A DNA stretch of 64,000 bases. Source: Subtercola boreus. GTDB taxonomy: Bacteria; Actinomycetota; Actinomycetes; Actinomycetales; Microbacteriaceae. The stretch spans positions 1 through 64,000 of the forward strand of contig NZ_NBXB01000011.1 in the NCBI RefSeq assembly GCF_003399635.1, given 5' to 3'. Positions 23,600-33,693 of the stretch are shown in pieces (within the stretch, counting starts at the first letter, position 1; each line of letters opens with the position of its first letter). The notes under the pieces are model-generated. The model worked only from the letters and a program-made list of their open reading frames with translations, ran no database searches and was not told the DNA's origin. The position numbers and the translations under genes are program-made.

Positions 23600-24328
23600 A
23601 TGAGCCGCCGCTTCATCGACCTCAGCCACACGATCACCGAAGGCCTCGTCACCTACCCGGGCCTCCCTGCGCCCCGCTTCACTCCGCACCTGACCCGCGA
23701 GGACTCGAAGTCGAAGTACGCCGAGGGCACAGAATTCGCGATGGACATCATCACGATGATCGGCAACACCGGCACCTACCTCGACAGCCCTTTCCACCGC
23801 TACGCCGACGGAGGCGACCTCTCGACGCTCAGCCTCGAGACGCTCGCCGAACTGCCCGCCGTGGTCTTCTCGTTCCCCGCCATCGCCGGCGAGCAGACAA
23901 ACGGTCCGTCTCCTGCAGACCAGTCAGAGCCCGGCTTCGACGGCCGGGGTATCACGGCGGATGCGTTCGGCACCGAGGATCTCCGCGGCACGGCCGTGCT
24001 GCTGAGCACCGGCTGGGACGCGCTCTTCGGCACCCCCTCGTACGCAAGCGGGTCGCCGTTCCTGACCGAGGACGGCGCGCGATTGCTTATCGAGCGCGAC
24101 GTCGCGCTGGTTGGAATCGACTCGCTCAACATCGACGACACCGAGTCGGGCGGCGAGCGTCCCGCGCACACGCTGCTGCTGGATGCGGGCATCCACGTCG
24201 TCGAGCACCTCACCAACCTCGGTTCGCTACCGTTCCGCGGGGCGCGCTTCACCGCCGTCCCGCCGAAGGTGGCGGGCTTCGGCACGTTCCCGGTTCGCGC
24301 TTTCGCAACAGTGGACGGCCCCGCCTGA
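23600..24328 (+). CDS. Cyclase-family metal-dependent hydrolase (kynurenine formamidase-like)
   Basis: The 242-aa protein belongs to the cyclase family (PF04199): RRFIDLSHTITEGLVTYPGLPAPRF at the N terminus, and LLLDAGIHVVEHLTNLGSLP toward the C terminus, where an E-H pair is conserved. The usual metal motif HxGTHxDxPxH reads GNTGTYLDSPFH here (near residues 54-65): the two first histidines are replaced by Asn and Tyr, while Asp and the last His remain. It may therefore bind metal differently. AGGAAGG lies 7 nt before the ATG. The natural substrate is unknown. The MFS gene starts 43 nt downstream. Confidence 0.85.
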   Translation: MSRRFIDLSHTITEGLVTYPGLPAPRFTPHLTREDSKSKYAEGTEFAMDIITMIGNTGTYLDSPFHRYADGGDLSTLSLETLAELPAVVFSFPAIAGEQTNGPSPADQSEPGFDGRGITADAFGTEDLRGTAVLLSTGWDALFGTPSYASGSPFLTEDGARLLIERDVALVGIDSLNIDDTESGGERPAHTLLLDAGIHVVEHLTNLGSLPFRGARFTAVPPKVAGFGTFPVRAFATVDGPA

Positions 24329-24370
24329 CCTCCCGCATTCGGTGTCGGCGGCCTCCCGTAGCCTTGTGAG

Positions 24371-25756
24371 GTGAGCACAGGGTCGGCGACAGGTCAGGAT
24401 GCCCGGCCGAGCGACTCGGGCGCGGGCATCCTCGGGCGACCCTACCGCTGGGTGACCGTCGGGATGCTCGCGATGATCCTGCTCTCGGCGTTCGAGGCGC
24501 TCGCCGTCACGACAGTGATGCCGACGATCAGCGCCGAGTTCGACGGGGCGTCGCTCTACGCGCTCGCCTTCTCCGGCCCGCTGGCCGTCGGCGTCGTGGG
24601 GATGGTGGTGGCCGGCAACTGGTCGGATCGAACCGGCCCCCGCCGTCCCCTCTTCGCCTCGGTGATCTTCTTCGCGGGCGGTCTGCTGGTTGCCGGGCTG
24701 GCGACGAACATGGAGCTGCTCGTGCTCGGCCGGCTGGTCTCCGGGCTCGGTGGCGGCGGGCTCACCGTGGCGCTGTTCGTTCTGGTCGCCCGGGTCTTCC
24801 CCGAACGACTGCATCCCAAGGTGTTCGCCGCCTTTGCTGCGGCCTGGGTCATCCCGTCTCTTGTCGGGCCCCTGGTCGCCGGTGTGGTGGCAGAGACCGT
24901 CGGCTGGCGCTGGGTGTTCCTCGGCGTGGTGGTGCTGGTGATCCTCGCGATGGGCATGGTCGTTCCGGTCATGCGCGGGTTCGAGGCGGTGTCGACGGGC
25001 GGGCCGTGGAAGCTGTCCCGCATCGTCTGGTCGGTGGTGGCGGCGTGCGCGGTGCTTGTTGCCAGCCTGTCGGGCCAGCTCGCCGACCGGTTGGACGGCA
25101 CGGTCGTCTGGATGCTCGCGGTGGCCGCCATCGTGATCGCCGTCGTCTCGCTCCGAACGCTCCTCCCCCCGGGCGCCCTGCTGGCCCGGCAGGGGCTCCC
25201 CACGGTCATCCTGCTGCGCGGGCTGGTGTCGGGGGCCTACTTCGCGGCGGAGACGTACCTTCCCTACTTCTTCACGAGCCAATACCAGCTGACACCGGCG
25301 TTGGCGGGGCTGGCGCTGTCGTTCGCTGGGCTTTCCTGGGCCGGGGCATCGTGGTTGCAGGGCAAGTACTCCGAGCGCATCAGCGATGTGGCGAGCATCA
25401 GGGCGGGCATCCTCCTGGTGCTGTTCGCGCTGGCGATCGTGCTCGCGTGTTCGATCTTCGCCCTCTCGCCGGCGCTGGCCATCGTCGGCTGGCTCTTCGC
25501 GGGAGCGGGGATGGGGGCCATGTACCCGCGACTGTCTGTCGCGATGCTCCGGCTGTCGAGTGTCACGAACCAGGGCTTCAACTCCTCGGCGCTGGCGATC
25601 TCCGACTCGATCGGGGCGGCGTCGTCCCTGGCGCTGACGGCGGCGATCTTTGCGACAGCGGGGGCGGTAAGTGCCTTCTCGTTCACCGCGTGCTTCCTGC
25701 TGGCTGCCGCTCTCGCCCTCGTGGCGCTCGCCGTGAGCGGGCGCGCACGTTCCTAG
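24371..25756 (+). CDS. MFS transporter
   Basis: The 461-aa protein is a major facilitator of the drug-efflux type: many hydrophobic helices, LAVTTVMPTISAEFDG after helix 1, the loop 2-3 motif GNWSDRTGPRRPLF (G-x-x-x-D-R-x-G-R-R) near residues 78-91, and motif C-like VIPSLVGPLVAGVVAETVGWRWVF. This pattern is found in H+-coupled exporters. The substrate cannot be predicted. The start is GTG at 24371, 6 nt after TAGCCT (24359-24364), compatible with a leaderless transcript separate from the cyclase gene. Confidence 0.88.
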   Translation: MSTGSATGQDARPSDSGAGILGRPYRWVTVGMLAMILLSAFEALAVTTVMPTISAEFDGASLYALAFSGPLAVGVVGMVVAGNWSDRTGPRRPLFASVIFFAGGLLVAGLATNMELLVLGRLVSGLGGGGLTVALFVLVARVFPERLHPKVFAAFAAAWVIPSLVGPLVAGVVAETVGWRWVFLGVVVLVILAMGMVVPVMRGFEAVSTGGPWKLSRIVWSVVAACAVLVASLSGQLADRLDGTVVWMLAVAAIVIAVVSLRTLLPPGALLARQGLPTVILLRGLVSGAYFAAETYLPYFFTSQYQLTPALAGLALSFAGLSWAGASWLQGKYSERISDVASIRAGILLVLFALAIVLACSIFALSPALAIVGWLFAGAGMGAMYPRLSVAMLRLSSVTNQGFNSSALAISDSIGAASSLALTAAIFATAGAVSAFSFTACFLLAAALALVALAVSGRARS

Positions 25757-25805
25757 TGGGGCACGCCCGCGACACGCCCGGTGGTCCGGATGTCGGTGGT
25801 CGAAG

Positions 25806-25928
25806 TTATCCTCAGACCACGGCGGTGCGGTTATCCACAGATCGCCCTTGTGAGGCCTGAATACGCGGAATGGCCTGTGCACTCAGGGTGTTGAGAAGGT
25901 GTGGAAACTCCGCAGAAGCTGTGGATAA
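25806..25928. promoter_or_regulatory. DnaA box cluster upstream of nrdHIEF
   Basis: TTATCCACA at 25831-25839 is an exact DnaA box, and TGTGGATAA at 25920-25928 is an exact box in the opposite orientation. TTATCCTCA at 25806-25814 differs at one position, and TGTGGAAAC at 25899-25907 at two. All lie in the 274-bp gap before nrdH. DnaA control of ribonucleotide reductase genes is known in Escherichia coli; here it is inferred from the sites. Confidence 0.7.
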
Positions 25929-25942
25929 TTACACGGATGTAA

Positions 25943-25990
25943 CTACTTCATCTAGGGGTCTGTTCTGAAGCTGACAACTAGATGTAGTGT
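25943..25990 (+). promoter_or_regulatory. Tandem NrdR boxes
   Basis: Two 16-bp sites spaced 32 bp apart resemble the NrdR consensus ACACWATATWTWGTGT: CTACTTCATCTAGGGG (25943-25958, degenerate) and CAACTAGATGTAGTGT (25975-25990, good). Paired boxes with a spacing near three helical turns are typical for the dATP/ATP-sensing repressor NrdR. They lie 40 bp before nrdH and overlap the promoter region. Confidence 0.7.
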
Positions 25991-26030
25991 TGTACTCCTG
26001 TCACCGAGTTTGAAGAGAAAGGCGCAAAAC

Positions 26031-26264
26031 ATGGCAATCACGGTCTACACCAAGCCCTCCTGCGTTCAGTGCACCGCCACCTACCGCGCCCTCGAGAACA
26101 AGGGTCTCGAATACGAGATCTTCGACGTCTCGGTCGACGAAAAGGCCCTCGCGGCCGTCAAGGAGCTGGGCTACCTCCAGGCTCCCGTCGTCATCACCGA
26201 CGACGACCACTGGTCGGGTTTCCGCCCCGACAAGATCGCCGAACTCGCTTCGCGCGTAGCCTGA
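26031..26264 (+). CDS. nrdH: Glutaredoxin-like protein NrdH
   Basis: The 77-aa redox protein reduces class Ib ribonucleotide reductase using thioredoxin reductase. The active site CVQC is at residues 11-14 in [18 protein letters not shown], and the C-terminal [19 protein letters not shown] matches the WSGFRP signature of NrdH. The ATG at 26031 (GAAAGG 8-9 nt upstream) is preferred over an ATG 7 codons earlier. First gene of the operon, below the NrdR boxes. Confidence 0.96.
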   Translation: MAITVYTKPSCVQCTATYRALENKGLEYEIFDVSVDEKALAAVKELGYLQAPVVITDDDHWSGFRPDKIAELASRVA

Positions 26265-26274
26265 CCCGATACAG

Positions 26275-26676
26275 ATGGCAGACCTGGTCTATTTCTCCAG
26301 CGTCTCAGGCAACACCAGGCGCTTCGTCGAGAAGCTGGGCACACCGGCTCACCGGATCCCGCTCTACGCCACCGAAGCGCCGCTGAAAGTCGATGAGCCC
26401 TACGTTCTCGTGTTGCCCACCTACGGGGGCGGGTCGACCGGAGGCGCTGTTCCCAAACAGGTCATCAGATTTCTGAACGACTCACACAACCGTTCCCTGA
26501 TCAAGGGCGTCATCGCTGCAGGAAACACGAACTTCGGCGAGGCGTACTGCCTCGCGGGTGACATCGTCGCGCAGAAATGCAAGGTCGACACCCTCTACCG
26601 GTTTGAAGTATTCGGTACGCCCGACGATGTCGAGGCCGTCATAACAGGATTGGAAGAATTTTGGAAAGCACACTGA
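26275..26676 (+). CDS. nrdI: Flavodoxin-like protein NrdI
   Basis: The 133-aa flavoprotein generates the oxidant that builds the dimanganese-tyrosyl cofactor of NrdF. The FMN phosphate loop is [16 protein letters not shown] near residues 5-20; [20 protein letters not shown] and [20 protein letters not shown] form the remaining flavin contacts. It follows nrdH by 10 nt and overlaps the TTG start of nrdE by 16 nt. Confidence 0.95.
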   Translation: MADLVYFSSVSGNTRRFVEKLGTPAHRIPLYATEAPLKVDEPYVLVLPTYGGGSTGGAVPKQVIRFLNDSHNRSLIKGVIAAGNTNFGEAYCLAGDIVAQKCKVDTLYRFEVFGTPDDVEAVITGLEEFWKAH

Positions 26677-28808
26677 TCGAGGCGCCGTCCGCAGCGACGG
26701 GTCTCGACTACCACTCGCTGAACGCGATGCTGAACCTCTACGACGCCGACGGCAAGATCCAGTTCGACAAAGACAAAGAAGCGGCGAAGCAGTACTTCCT
26801 GCAGCACGTCAACCAGAACACGGTGTTCTTCCACAACCTGCGTGAGCGCCTCGACTACCTGGTCGAGAAGGAGTACTACGAGAGTGCGCTCATCGAGAGC
26901 TACTCGTTCGAGTTCATCCAGAAGCTCAACGACCTCGCCTACTCGAAGAAGTTCCGTTTCGAGACGTTCCTCGGAGCGTTCAAGTACTACACCTCGTACA
27001 CGCTGAAGACGTTCGACGGCAAGCGCTACCTCGAGCGCTTCGAAGACCGCGTGGTCATGACCGCGCTCGGCCTCGCCGACGGCGACGAGACCCTGGCGAT
27101 CAACCTCGTCGAGGAGATCATCGGCGGTCGGTTCCAGCCCGCGACCCCCACCTTCCTGAACGCCGGCAAGGCGCAGCGCGGTGAGCTCGTCTCGTGCTTC
27201 CTGCTGCGCATCGAAGACAACATGGAGTCGATCTCCCGCGCGATCAACTCGTCGCTGCAGCTCTCGAAGCGCGGCGGCGGTGTCGCGCTGCTGCTGTCGA
27301 ACATCCGCGAGTCGGGTGCTCCCATCAAGCAGATCGAGAACCAGTCGTCGGGCATCATCCCCGTCATGAAGCTGCTCGAAGACTCCTTCAGCTACGCCAA
27401 CCAGCTCGGTGCCCGCCAGGGCGCGGGTGCGGTGTACCTCTCGGCGCACCACCCCGACATCATGCGCTTCCTCGACACGAAGCGGGAGAACGCCGACGAG
27501 AAGATCCGTATCAAGACGCTCTCGCTCGGCGTCGTGGTGCCCGACATCACGTTCGAGCTCGCGAAGAACGACGAGGACATGTACCTGTTCTCGCCGTACG
27601 ACGTCGAGAAGGTCTACGGCGTGCCCTTCGGCGACATCAGTGTCTCCGAGGAGTACCGGGCGATGGTCGACGACCCGCGCATCCACAAGTCGAAGATCAA
27701 GGCACGCGAGTTCTTCCAGACGCTGGCGGAGATCCAGTTCGAGTCTGGCTACCCCTACATCATGTACGAAGACACGGTGAACAAGGCGAACCCGATCAAG
27801 GGCCGCATCAACATGTCGAACCTCTGCTCGGAGATCCTGCAGGTCAACACGCCGACGACCTACAACGAAGACCTGTCGTACGACAACATCGGCAAGGATA
27901 TCTCCTGCAACCTGGGGTCGCTGAACATCGCGCTCACCATGGACTCGCCCGACTTCGGCCTGACCGTCGAGACGGCCATCCGCGGCCTGACCTCGGTGTC
28001 GAACCAGAGCCACATCACCTCGGTGCGCTCCATCGAGTCGGGCAACGACCGCTCGCACGCCATCGGCCTCGGCCAGATGAACCTGCACGGCTACCTCGCT
28101 CGGGAGCGGGTGTTCTACGGCTCCGAAGAGGGCATCGACTTCACGAACATCTACTTCTACACGGTGCTGTTCCACGCGCTGCGGGCTTCCAACCGCATTG
28201 CGATCGAGCGCGGCGAGGTGTTCGACGGTTTCGCCGACTCGACCTACGCGACGGGAGCGTTCTTCGACAAGTACACGGATGCCTCGTGGACGCCGTCGAC
28301 CGTGAAGGTCGCGTCGCTCTTCGACAACGCCTCGATCCACATCCCGACGCAGGAAGACTGGGCGTCGCTTCGGGCTTCTGTCATGGAGCACGGCATCTAC
28401 AACCAGAACCTGCAGGCGGTGCCCCCGACCGGCTCGATCTCATACATCAACAACTCGACGGCCTCGATCCACCCGATCGCGTCGAAGATCGAGATCCGCA
28501 AGGAAGGCAAGATCGGTCGCGTCTACTACCCCGCGCCGTTCCTGACGAACGACAACCTGGAGTACTACCAGGACGCCTATGAGATCGGTGCCGAGAAGGT
28601 CATCGACACGTACGCGGCGGCGACGCAGCACGTCGACCAGGGGCTGTCGCTCACGCTCTTCTTCCGCGACACGGCCACGACCCGCGACATCAACAAGGCG
28701 CAGATCTACGCCTGGCGGAAGGGCATCAAGACGATCTACTACATCCGCCTCCGCCAAATGGCGCTGGAGGGCACCGAGATCGAGGGTTGCGTTTCCTGTG
28801 CTTTGTAA
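26661..28808 (+). CDS. nrdE: Ribonucleoside-diphosphate reductase class Ib, alpha subunit
   Basis: The 715-aa catalytic subunit reduces NDPs to dNDPs. Key features are [10 protein letters not shown] (first active-site Cys), NMSNLCSEI (radical-chain Cys near residue 393), [10 protein letters not shown] (second redox Cys), and the C-terminal redox tail EGCVSCAL that exchanges electrons with NrdH. As usual for class Ib the N-terminal ATP cone is short and there is no full dATP activity site. The TTG at 26661 inside the end of nrdI is the best start, giving the normal length; GGAAG lies 5 nt upstream. Confidence 0.96.
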   Translation: MESTLIEAPSAATGLDYHSLNAMLNLYDADGKIQFDKDKEAAKQYFLQHVNQNTVFFHNLRERLDYLVEKEYYESALIESYSFEFIQKLNDLAYSKKFRFETFLGAFKYYTSYTLKTFDGKRYLERFEDRVVMTALGLADGDETLAINLVEEIIGGRFQPATPTFLNAGKAQRGELVSCFLLRIEDNMESISRAINSSLQLSKRGGGVALLLSNIRESGAPIKQIENQSSGIIPVMKLLEDSFSYANQLGARQGAGAVYLSAHHPDIMRFLDTKRENADEKIRIKTLSLGVVVPDITFELAKNDEDMYLFSPYDVEKVYGVPFGDISVSEEYRAMVDDPRIHKSKIKAREFFQTLAEIQFESGYPYIMYEDTVNKANPIKGRINMSNLCSEILQVNTPTTYNEDLSYDNIGKDISCNLGSLNIALTMDSPDFGLTVETAIRGLTSVSNQSHITSVRSIESGNDRSHAIGLGQMNLHGYLARERVFYGSEEGIDFTNIYFYTVLFHALRASNRIAIERGEVFDGFADSTYATGAFFDKYTDASWTPSTVKVASLFDNASIHIPTQEDWASLRASVMEHGIYNQNLQAVPPTGSISYINNSTASIHPIASKIEIRKEGKIGRVYYPAPFLTNDNLEYYQDAYEIGAEKVIDTYAAATQHVDQGLSLTLFFRDTATTRDINKAQIYAWRKGIKTIYYIRLRQMALEGTEIEGCVSCAL

Positions 28809-28828
28809 CGGATGGCAAGTCATCCGTT
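28807..28828 (+). promoter_or_regulatory. Intercistronic hairpin nrdE-nrdF
   Basis: AACGGATG (28807-28814) pairs with CATCCGTT (28821-28828) right at the nrdE stop. No T-run follows. It may influence the mRNA ratio between the two subunits. Confidence 0.5.
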
Positions 28829-28889
28829 CAGTGCGCTCCGTCATTAGCTTTCATCTGTAAGAACTTGGCTGCGATCATCCGTAGCGTGA

Positions 28890-29879
<990 letters not shown>

Positions 29880-29914
29880 GCTGAACTGCCGGGTGCAGCT
29901 GCGGCTCGCGCCGT

Positions 29915-29975
29915 AATTCAGGAGGAGAGCCCCGTCGCGTCGGTATACGACGTGGCCGGGCTCTCCTCCTGAATT
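29915..29975 (+). terminator. Large nested hairpin after nrdF
   Basis: AATTCAGGAGGAGAGCCC (29915-29932) is exactly complementary to 29958-29975, and within the loop CGTCG (29938-29942) pairs with CGACG (29948-29952). There is no T-run. It lies between nrdF and glycerate kinase and is the likely end of the nrd transcript; the AGGAGG in the arm is sequestered in the stem. Confidence 0.6.
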
Positions 29976-30036
29976 GCGTACGGGTGGTGGGAGCGCCAGA
30001 TCTGGGCGCGGGGCAGCGTTGGGGCAGGATGGGAGC

Positions 30037-31212
30037 ATGAGCCCCACGCTGCAGGTCATCGTTGCCCCCGACTCGTTCAAGGGGAGCGCGACCGCCGTCG
30101 AAGTGGCGGAGGCGATCGGCGGAGGCTGGCGTGAGGCAAGGCCCGGCGACACGGTCGTACTGACGCCGATGGCCGACGGCGGCGAGGGCACCATCGAGGC
30201 ACTCGCGCTCGCCATCCCCGGATCGAAGCGGATGCCGATCACGGTCACCGGTCCGGCCGGCGAACCGGTCGAGGCAGAGTGGCTGCTCGTCCCGGGCGAA
30301 GAGAGCATCGGGACCACGGGGGTCGTCGAACTCGCCAACACCAGCGGCATCACGCTGCTGTCGACGCTTCTGCCGATGGATGCCCAGACCACCGGGTTCG
30401 GAGAGGCCATCGTCGCGGCGCTCGACCACGGCGTTGAGAGGCTCTTGCTCGCCATTGGCGGGAGTGCCTCCACCGACGGCGGCGTCGGAATTCTGACTGC
30501 GCTCGGAGCGCGGTTCCTCGACGCGGAGGGCGACCCGATTGCGCCGGGTGGCGCTGGGCTCGCCGGGCTCGTCTCCGTCGACTTCAGCGGGCTCCGTGAC
30601 CTGCCAGAGGGCGGTGCCCAGATCATCACCGACGTCACCAATCCCCTGTTGGCGGTCGACGGCGCTGCGGCGGTGTTCGGCCCGCAGAAGGGTGCCGACG
30701 TCCACCAGGTCGCCGAACTCGACCGCTCCCTCGCTGCCTTCGCGCGGATCGTCGGGGAGGCCGCGCAGACGGCGAGACCGAGGTCGGCCGCGCATCTGGC
30801 CGACCCCGAAGCGCCGGGCGCCGGTGCCGCCGGGGGAACGGGGTTCGGCCTGGCGCTGTGGGGTGCGATCATCCGGAACGGTGCAGAGACGGTGGCGGAT
30901 GCTGTCGGTCTTGAGCGTCAGATCAGCGAGGCCGATGTGGTGATCACGGGCGAGGGGCGGTTCGACAGCCAGTCCGCCGCGGGAAAGGTGCCATCGTTCG
31001 TGGTGGGGCTCGCCCGCAAGCATGAGACGTTCCCGCTGCTCGTGGCGGGCAGCATCGGCGCGGATCCGGAGGATTTCGCCGCCTCGGTGTCGCTCAGTGA
31101 ACTGGCCGGAAGTTCTGAGGCGGCGATCGAGAATCCGTTGCCGTTCCTCTGGGCGGCCGGGCGGGCGCTGGCGAACGGCGGCGCGAAGACGACGGGAGGC
31201 GAAAGCGTATGA
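30037..31212 (+). CDS. Glycerate kinase (GlxK/GarK family)
   Basis: The 391-aa protein phosphorylates glycerate, usually to 2-phosphoglycerate in this family. Motifs: IVAPDSFKGSATAVEVAEAI at the N terminus, PMADGGEGTIEAL near residues 44-56, LLAIGGSASTDGGVGILTALGARF, and VVITGEGRFDSQSAAGKVPSFV toward the C terminus. Length is normal. The ATG at 30037 is 6 nt after CAGGAT (30025-30030), a possible leaderless arrangement. The sulfurtransferase gene overlaps its stop by 4 nt. Confidence 0.92.
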   Translation: MSPTLQVIVAPDSFKGSATAVEVAEAIGGGWREARPGDTVVLTPMADGGEGTIEALALAIPGSKRMPITVTGPAGEPVEAEWLLVPGEESIGTTGVVELANTSGITLLSTLLPMDAQTTGFGEAIVAALDHGVERLLLAIGGSASTDGGVGILTALGARFLDAEGDPIAPGGAGLAGLVSVDFSGLRDLPEGGAQIITDVTNPLLAVDGAAAVFGPQKGADVHQVAELDRSLAAFARIVGEAAQTARPRSAAHLADPEAPGAGAAGGTGFGLALWGAIIRNGAETVADAVGLERQISEADVVITGEGRFDSQSAAGKVPSFVVGLARKHETFPLLVAGSIGADPEDFAASVSLSELAGSSEAAIENPLPFLWAAGRALANGGAKTTGGESV

Positions 31213-32117
31213 GTGACAGCAGTGGCAATGGCGGTGGCGATGGCGGTAGCAGTGGCAGCAGCGGGGCCAGCCACGACACGAGCGCGGTGCTCATCGGTGC
31301 CGACGAGCTGGCCGCGCTGCTCGCCAGCGATCGCGGGCCGCGGGTGCGGGTGCTCGATGTGCGGTGGAAACTCGGCGGGCCACCGGGGCTCCCGCTCTAT
31401 CGCGAGGGTCACATCCCGGGAGCGCGGTACGTCGACCTCGACACGCAGCTGGCCCGGCGCGGCGAGAAGACGGAGGGCCGGCATCCGGTGCCCGTGATCG
31501 ACGCGCTGCAGACCGCGGCGCGATCGTGGGGAATCGATGACGGCGACACGGTCGTGGTGTACGACGATCTGAACAATCTGTCGTCGTCCCGTGCGTGGTG
31601 GCTGCTGCGAAGCGCTGGCGTCGCGGATGTGCGGCTGCTCGACGGCGCCCTGAAGGCATGGCTCGCCGCCGGGTTCGAGCTAGAGACGGGCGATCCGGTC
31701 GGCGACGGCGACGGCTCGGTGACCCTCGCCTACGGGGCTCTTCCGTGGTTGGACATCGATGCCGCGGCCGAGTTCGGCCAGCACGGGGTGCTGCTCGACG
31801 CTCGTGCGCCGGAACGATTCCGGGGCGAAGTGGAGCCGATCGATCCGCGGGCCGGGCACATCCCGGGGGCCCGCAGTGCACCGGCGACGGGCAATGTCGA
31901 TGCCGACGGTCGATTCCTCAGCCCGTCGGAGCTCCGCGCGCGGTTCGAGGCCGTCGGCGCCCGGCAGGATGCACCGGTGGGCGTGTACTGCGGATCGGGT
32001 GTCACCGCGGCGGTCGACGCGGTGGCGCTGACGATCGCGGGTTTCGAGCCGCGGGTGTTCCCGGGCTCCTGGTCGGCGTGGTCGAACACCGACCGCGCGG
32101 TCGCAACGGGGGACTGA
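31209..32117 (+). CDS. Two-domain rhodanese sulfurtransferase
   Basis: The 302-aa protein has two rhodanese modules. The inactive N-terminal one (about 25-145) has VRVLDVRWKL, YREGHIPGARYVDLDT and VVVYDDLNNLSSSRAWWLLRSAG; the catalytic one (about 170-290) has VLLDARAPERFRGEVEP, GHIPGARSAP and the active Cys in VGVYCGSGVTAAVDAVAL. The CGSGVTA loop is typical of 3-mercaptopyruvate/thiosulfate sulfurtransferases. The first 22 residues are a low-complexity Gly/Ser stretch. The ATG overlaps the glycerate kinase stop (ATGA). Confidence 0.9.
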   Translation: MSDSSGNGGGDGGSSGSSGASHDTSAVLIGADELAALLASDRGPRVRVLDVRWKLGGPPGLPLYREGHIPGARYVDLDTQLARRGEKTEGRHPVPVIDALQTAARSWGIDDGDTVVVYDDLNNLSSSRAWWLLRSAGVADVRLLDGALKAWLAAGFELETGDPVGDGDGSVTLAYGALPWLDIDAAAEFGQHGVLLDARAPERFRGEVEPIDPRAGHIPGARSAPATGNVDADGRFLSPSELRARFEAVGARQDAPVGVYCGSGVTAAVDAVALTIAGFEPRVFPGSWSAWSNTDRAVATGD

Positions 32118-32148
32118 GGGGGGTTCGGCGCTCCGGACGAGCCGGGCC

Positions 32149-33507
32149 CTACTTTGCGACAGTGACAGCTTTGCTCGTCGCGGTAGCGGACACGTAGCCC
32201 GACTTCGAACCCGAGACGGTCACCGTCAGCGTATTGCCGGCGTCGGCCGCGACGGGCGTGTAGCTCGCTGAGGTCGCGCCCGCGATCGCTGTTCCGGCGC
32301 GCTTCCAGCTGTAGGTGAGAGTGACGGGGGCCGGATTCCATGTGCCGGGTTTGGCGATCAACGCCGAGCCCACCTTCGCAGTGCCCGAGATCAGCGGAAC
32401 AGCGGTGACGAGCGCGCCCTTCGCGACGGCCTTCGTGGCGGCGCTGGTCTTCGCGACCGTGCCATACCCCGGCTTCGAACCGGTGACCGTGACGGTCACG
32501 GTGGTCTGGGCATCCGCCGCCGCCAGTGTGTAGGTCGACTTCGTGGCGCCGGTGATCTTCACTCCGCCGCGGTTCCACTGGTAGGTGAATGTGACGGGCG
32601 CTGGCGACCACGTTCCGGGCTTGGCGGTGAGTGCCGCGCCGACGGTCGGGGTGCCGCTGATGGTCGGCGTGGCTGTGGCCGTCAACCTGTCGAGAACAGG
32701 GCTCGTCGCCCTACTGGACGCGGCCGATGTCTCGTAGCCGCTCTTCGCACCCGTGACGATGAAGGTGATGGCGCGTCCGAGGTCTGCCGGCTGCAGGGTG
32801 TAGGAGGTGGTGGTGGCGCCGGTGATCGGAATTTCGTTGCGGCTCCACTGGTACCCGAGGGTCACGGGCGACGGCCCCCAGGTGCCCGCGGTGCCGGTGA
32901 GCTTCGAGCCGACCACGGCCCAGCCCGAGATCGAGGGCTTGCCGACAGTGAGCTTCAGGGGGTTCGGGGCCTGGTCGTACGTCCAGGAACCGCTGCCCGC
33001 CGTCACGTGCACGGTGGTGAACCAGAGGCCGGCGCTCGCGAACTGCACTCCGTTGAACTTCAGGCAGGCGAGGCCGACGCTGTAGTCGCCGCCCCGGGCC
33101 CTGGCCTGGCCGGCCGAGCCGAGGATCTGGGCGCTGAGGTTTGCCGAGGGCTCGAGCACGTCCTTGGATCCGAAGAAGAAGCCGCTGTCGGCGTAGCCGA
33201 TCCAGGATGCCCGTGTGCGCTCCGAGCCCACGGGGCTTATGAAGGTCTGCACACTCTCGGCGTCGCTGGCGCAGGTGAAGTGCGCGCGGGGATCGCTGCT
33301 GTTGGGGGAGGCCACGAGGTCGTCATCCCACAGAGCCACGTGCCCGGCCGGGAATCGGGTCTCGGTGCCGGAGTCGTACAGAATGTAGGCGCCGTCGGAG
33401 ACGGTGCCCGCTGCCGAGGCGGAGACCGGGGCCAGGCCGACCAGCGCGAGGGAGAGCGCCGAGAGGAGAAGTGCGCCGCCGAAGCGGACGGGGGTGGTCA
33501 GGGTCAC
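32149..33507 (-). CDS. Secreted protein with three Ig-like tandem repeats
   Basis: The 452-aa protein has a signal peptide (FGGALLLSALSLALVGLAPVSASA), an N-terminal domain of about 170 residues that I do not recognise (ASAAGTVSDGAYILYDSG, with Cys residues), then three repeats of about 90 residues. Each repeat carries PxISGxxxVGxxLTAxPGTWxPxPVT, YxWxRxxxxIxGAT and YTxxAADxG blocks and ends TGSKxGY. Such repeats are common in actinobacterial surface proteins and fold as beta sandwiches. There is no LPxTG motif, so it is probably released or loosely bound. The GTG at 33507 follows GAAGAGG by 6 nt. Confidence 0.8.
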   Translation of the reverse strand: MTLTTPVRFGGALLLSALSLALVGLAPVSASAAGTVSDGAYILYDSGTETRFPAGHVALWDDDLVASPNSSDPRAHFTCASDAESVQTFISPVGSERTRASWIGYADSGFFFGSKDVLEPSANLSAQILGSAGQARARGGDYSVGLACLKFNGVQFASAGLWFTTVHVTAGSGSWTYDQAPNPLKLTVGKPSISGWAVVGSKLTGTAGTWGPSPVTLGYQWSRNEIPITGATTTSYTLQPADLGRAITFIVTGAKSGYETSAASSRATSPVLDRLTATATPTISGTPTVGAALTAKPGTWSPAPVTFTYQWNRGGVKITGATKSTYTLAAADAQTTVTVTVTGSKPGYGTVAKTSAATKAVAKGALVTAVPLISGTAKVGSALIAKPGTWNPAPVTLTYSWKRAGTAIAGATSASYTPVAADAGNTLTVTVSGSKSGYVSATATSKAVTVAK

Positions 33508-33555
33508 GGAGGGCCTCTTCGGTTGACGGATGCTGCGGGCACGAGCATCGTCACA

Positions 33556-33630
33556 GGCGCGAGTGTCCCTGCGGTGAACGGTGGGTTGCCGAGGAAGGGG
33601 AGCCGCGGATGTTGCGGGGACACTCGCGCC
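33556..33630. repeat. 14-bp inverted repeat in the xylB / secreted-gene gap
   Basis: GGCGCGAGTGTCCC (33556-33569) and its exact complement (33617-33630) are separated by 47 bp; pairing extends three further bases inward with one mismatch. It lies in the 186-bp gap after xylB and upstream of the secreted gene on the minus strand. Confidence 0.65.
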
Positions 33631-33693
33631 GGGGCGGCACCGGGCGGGGAGCACCGCGGAACGCGCGCCGCGGAGGCGCCGAGCGGCTCGCTC

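Noticed and set aside
24227-25882. 551-codon minus-strand open frame
   Set aside because: Antisense to the MFS transporter with low-complexity His/Arg/Asp composition; no start signal.
25806-25928. Replication origin
   Set aside because: Only two exact DnaA boxes, no AT-rich unwinding region and no dnaA/dnaN genes nearby; a regulatory role before nrdHIEF is more likely.
26595-28391. 598-codon minus-strand open frame
   Set aside because: Antisense shadow of nrdE with Val/Arg/Asp-rich composition.
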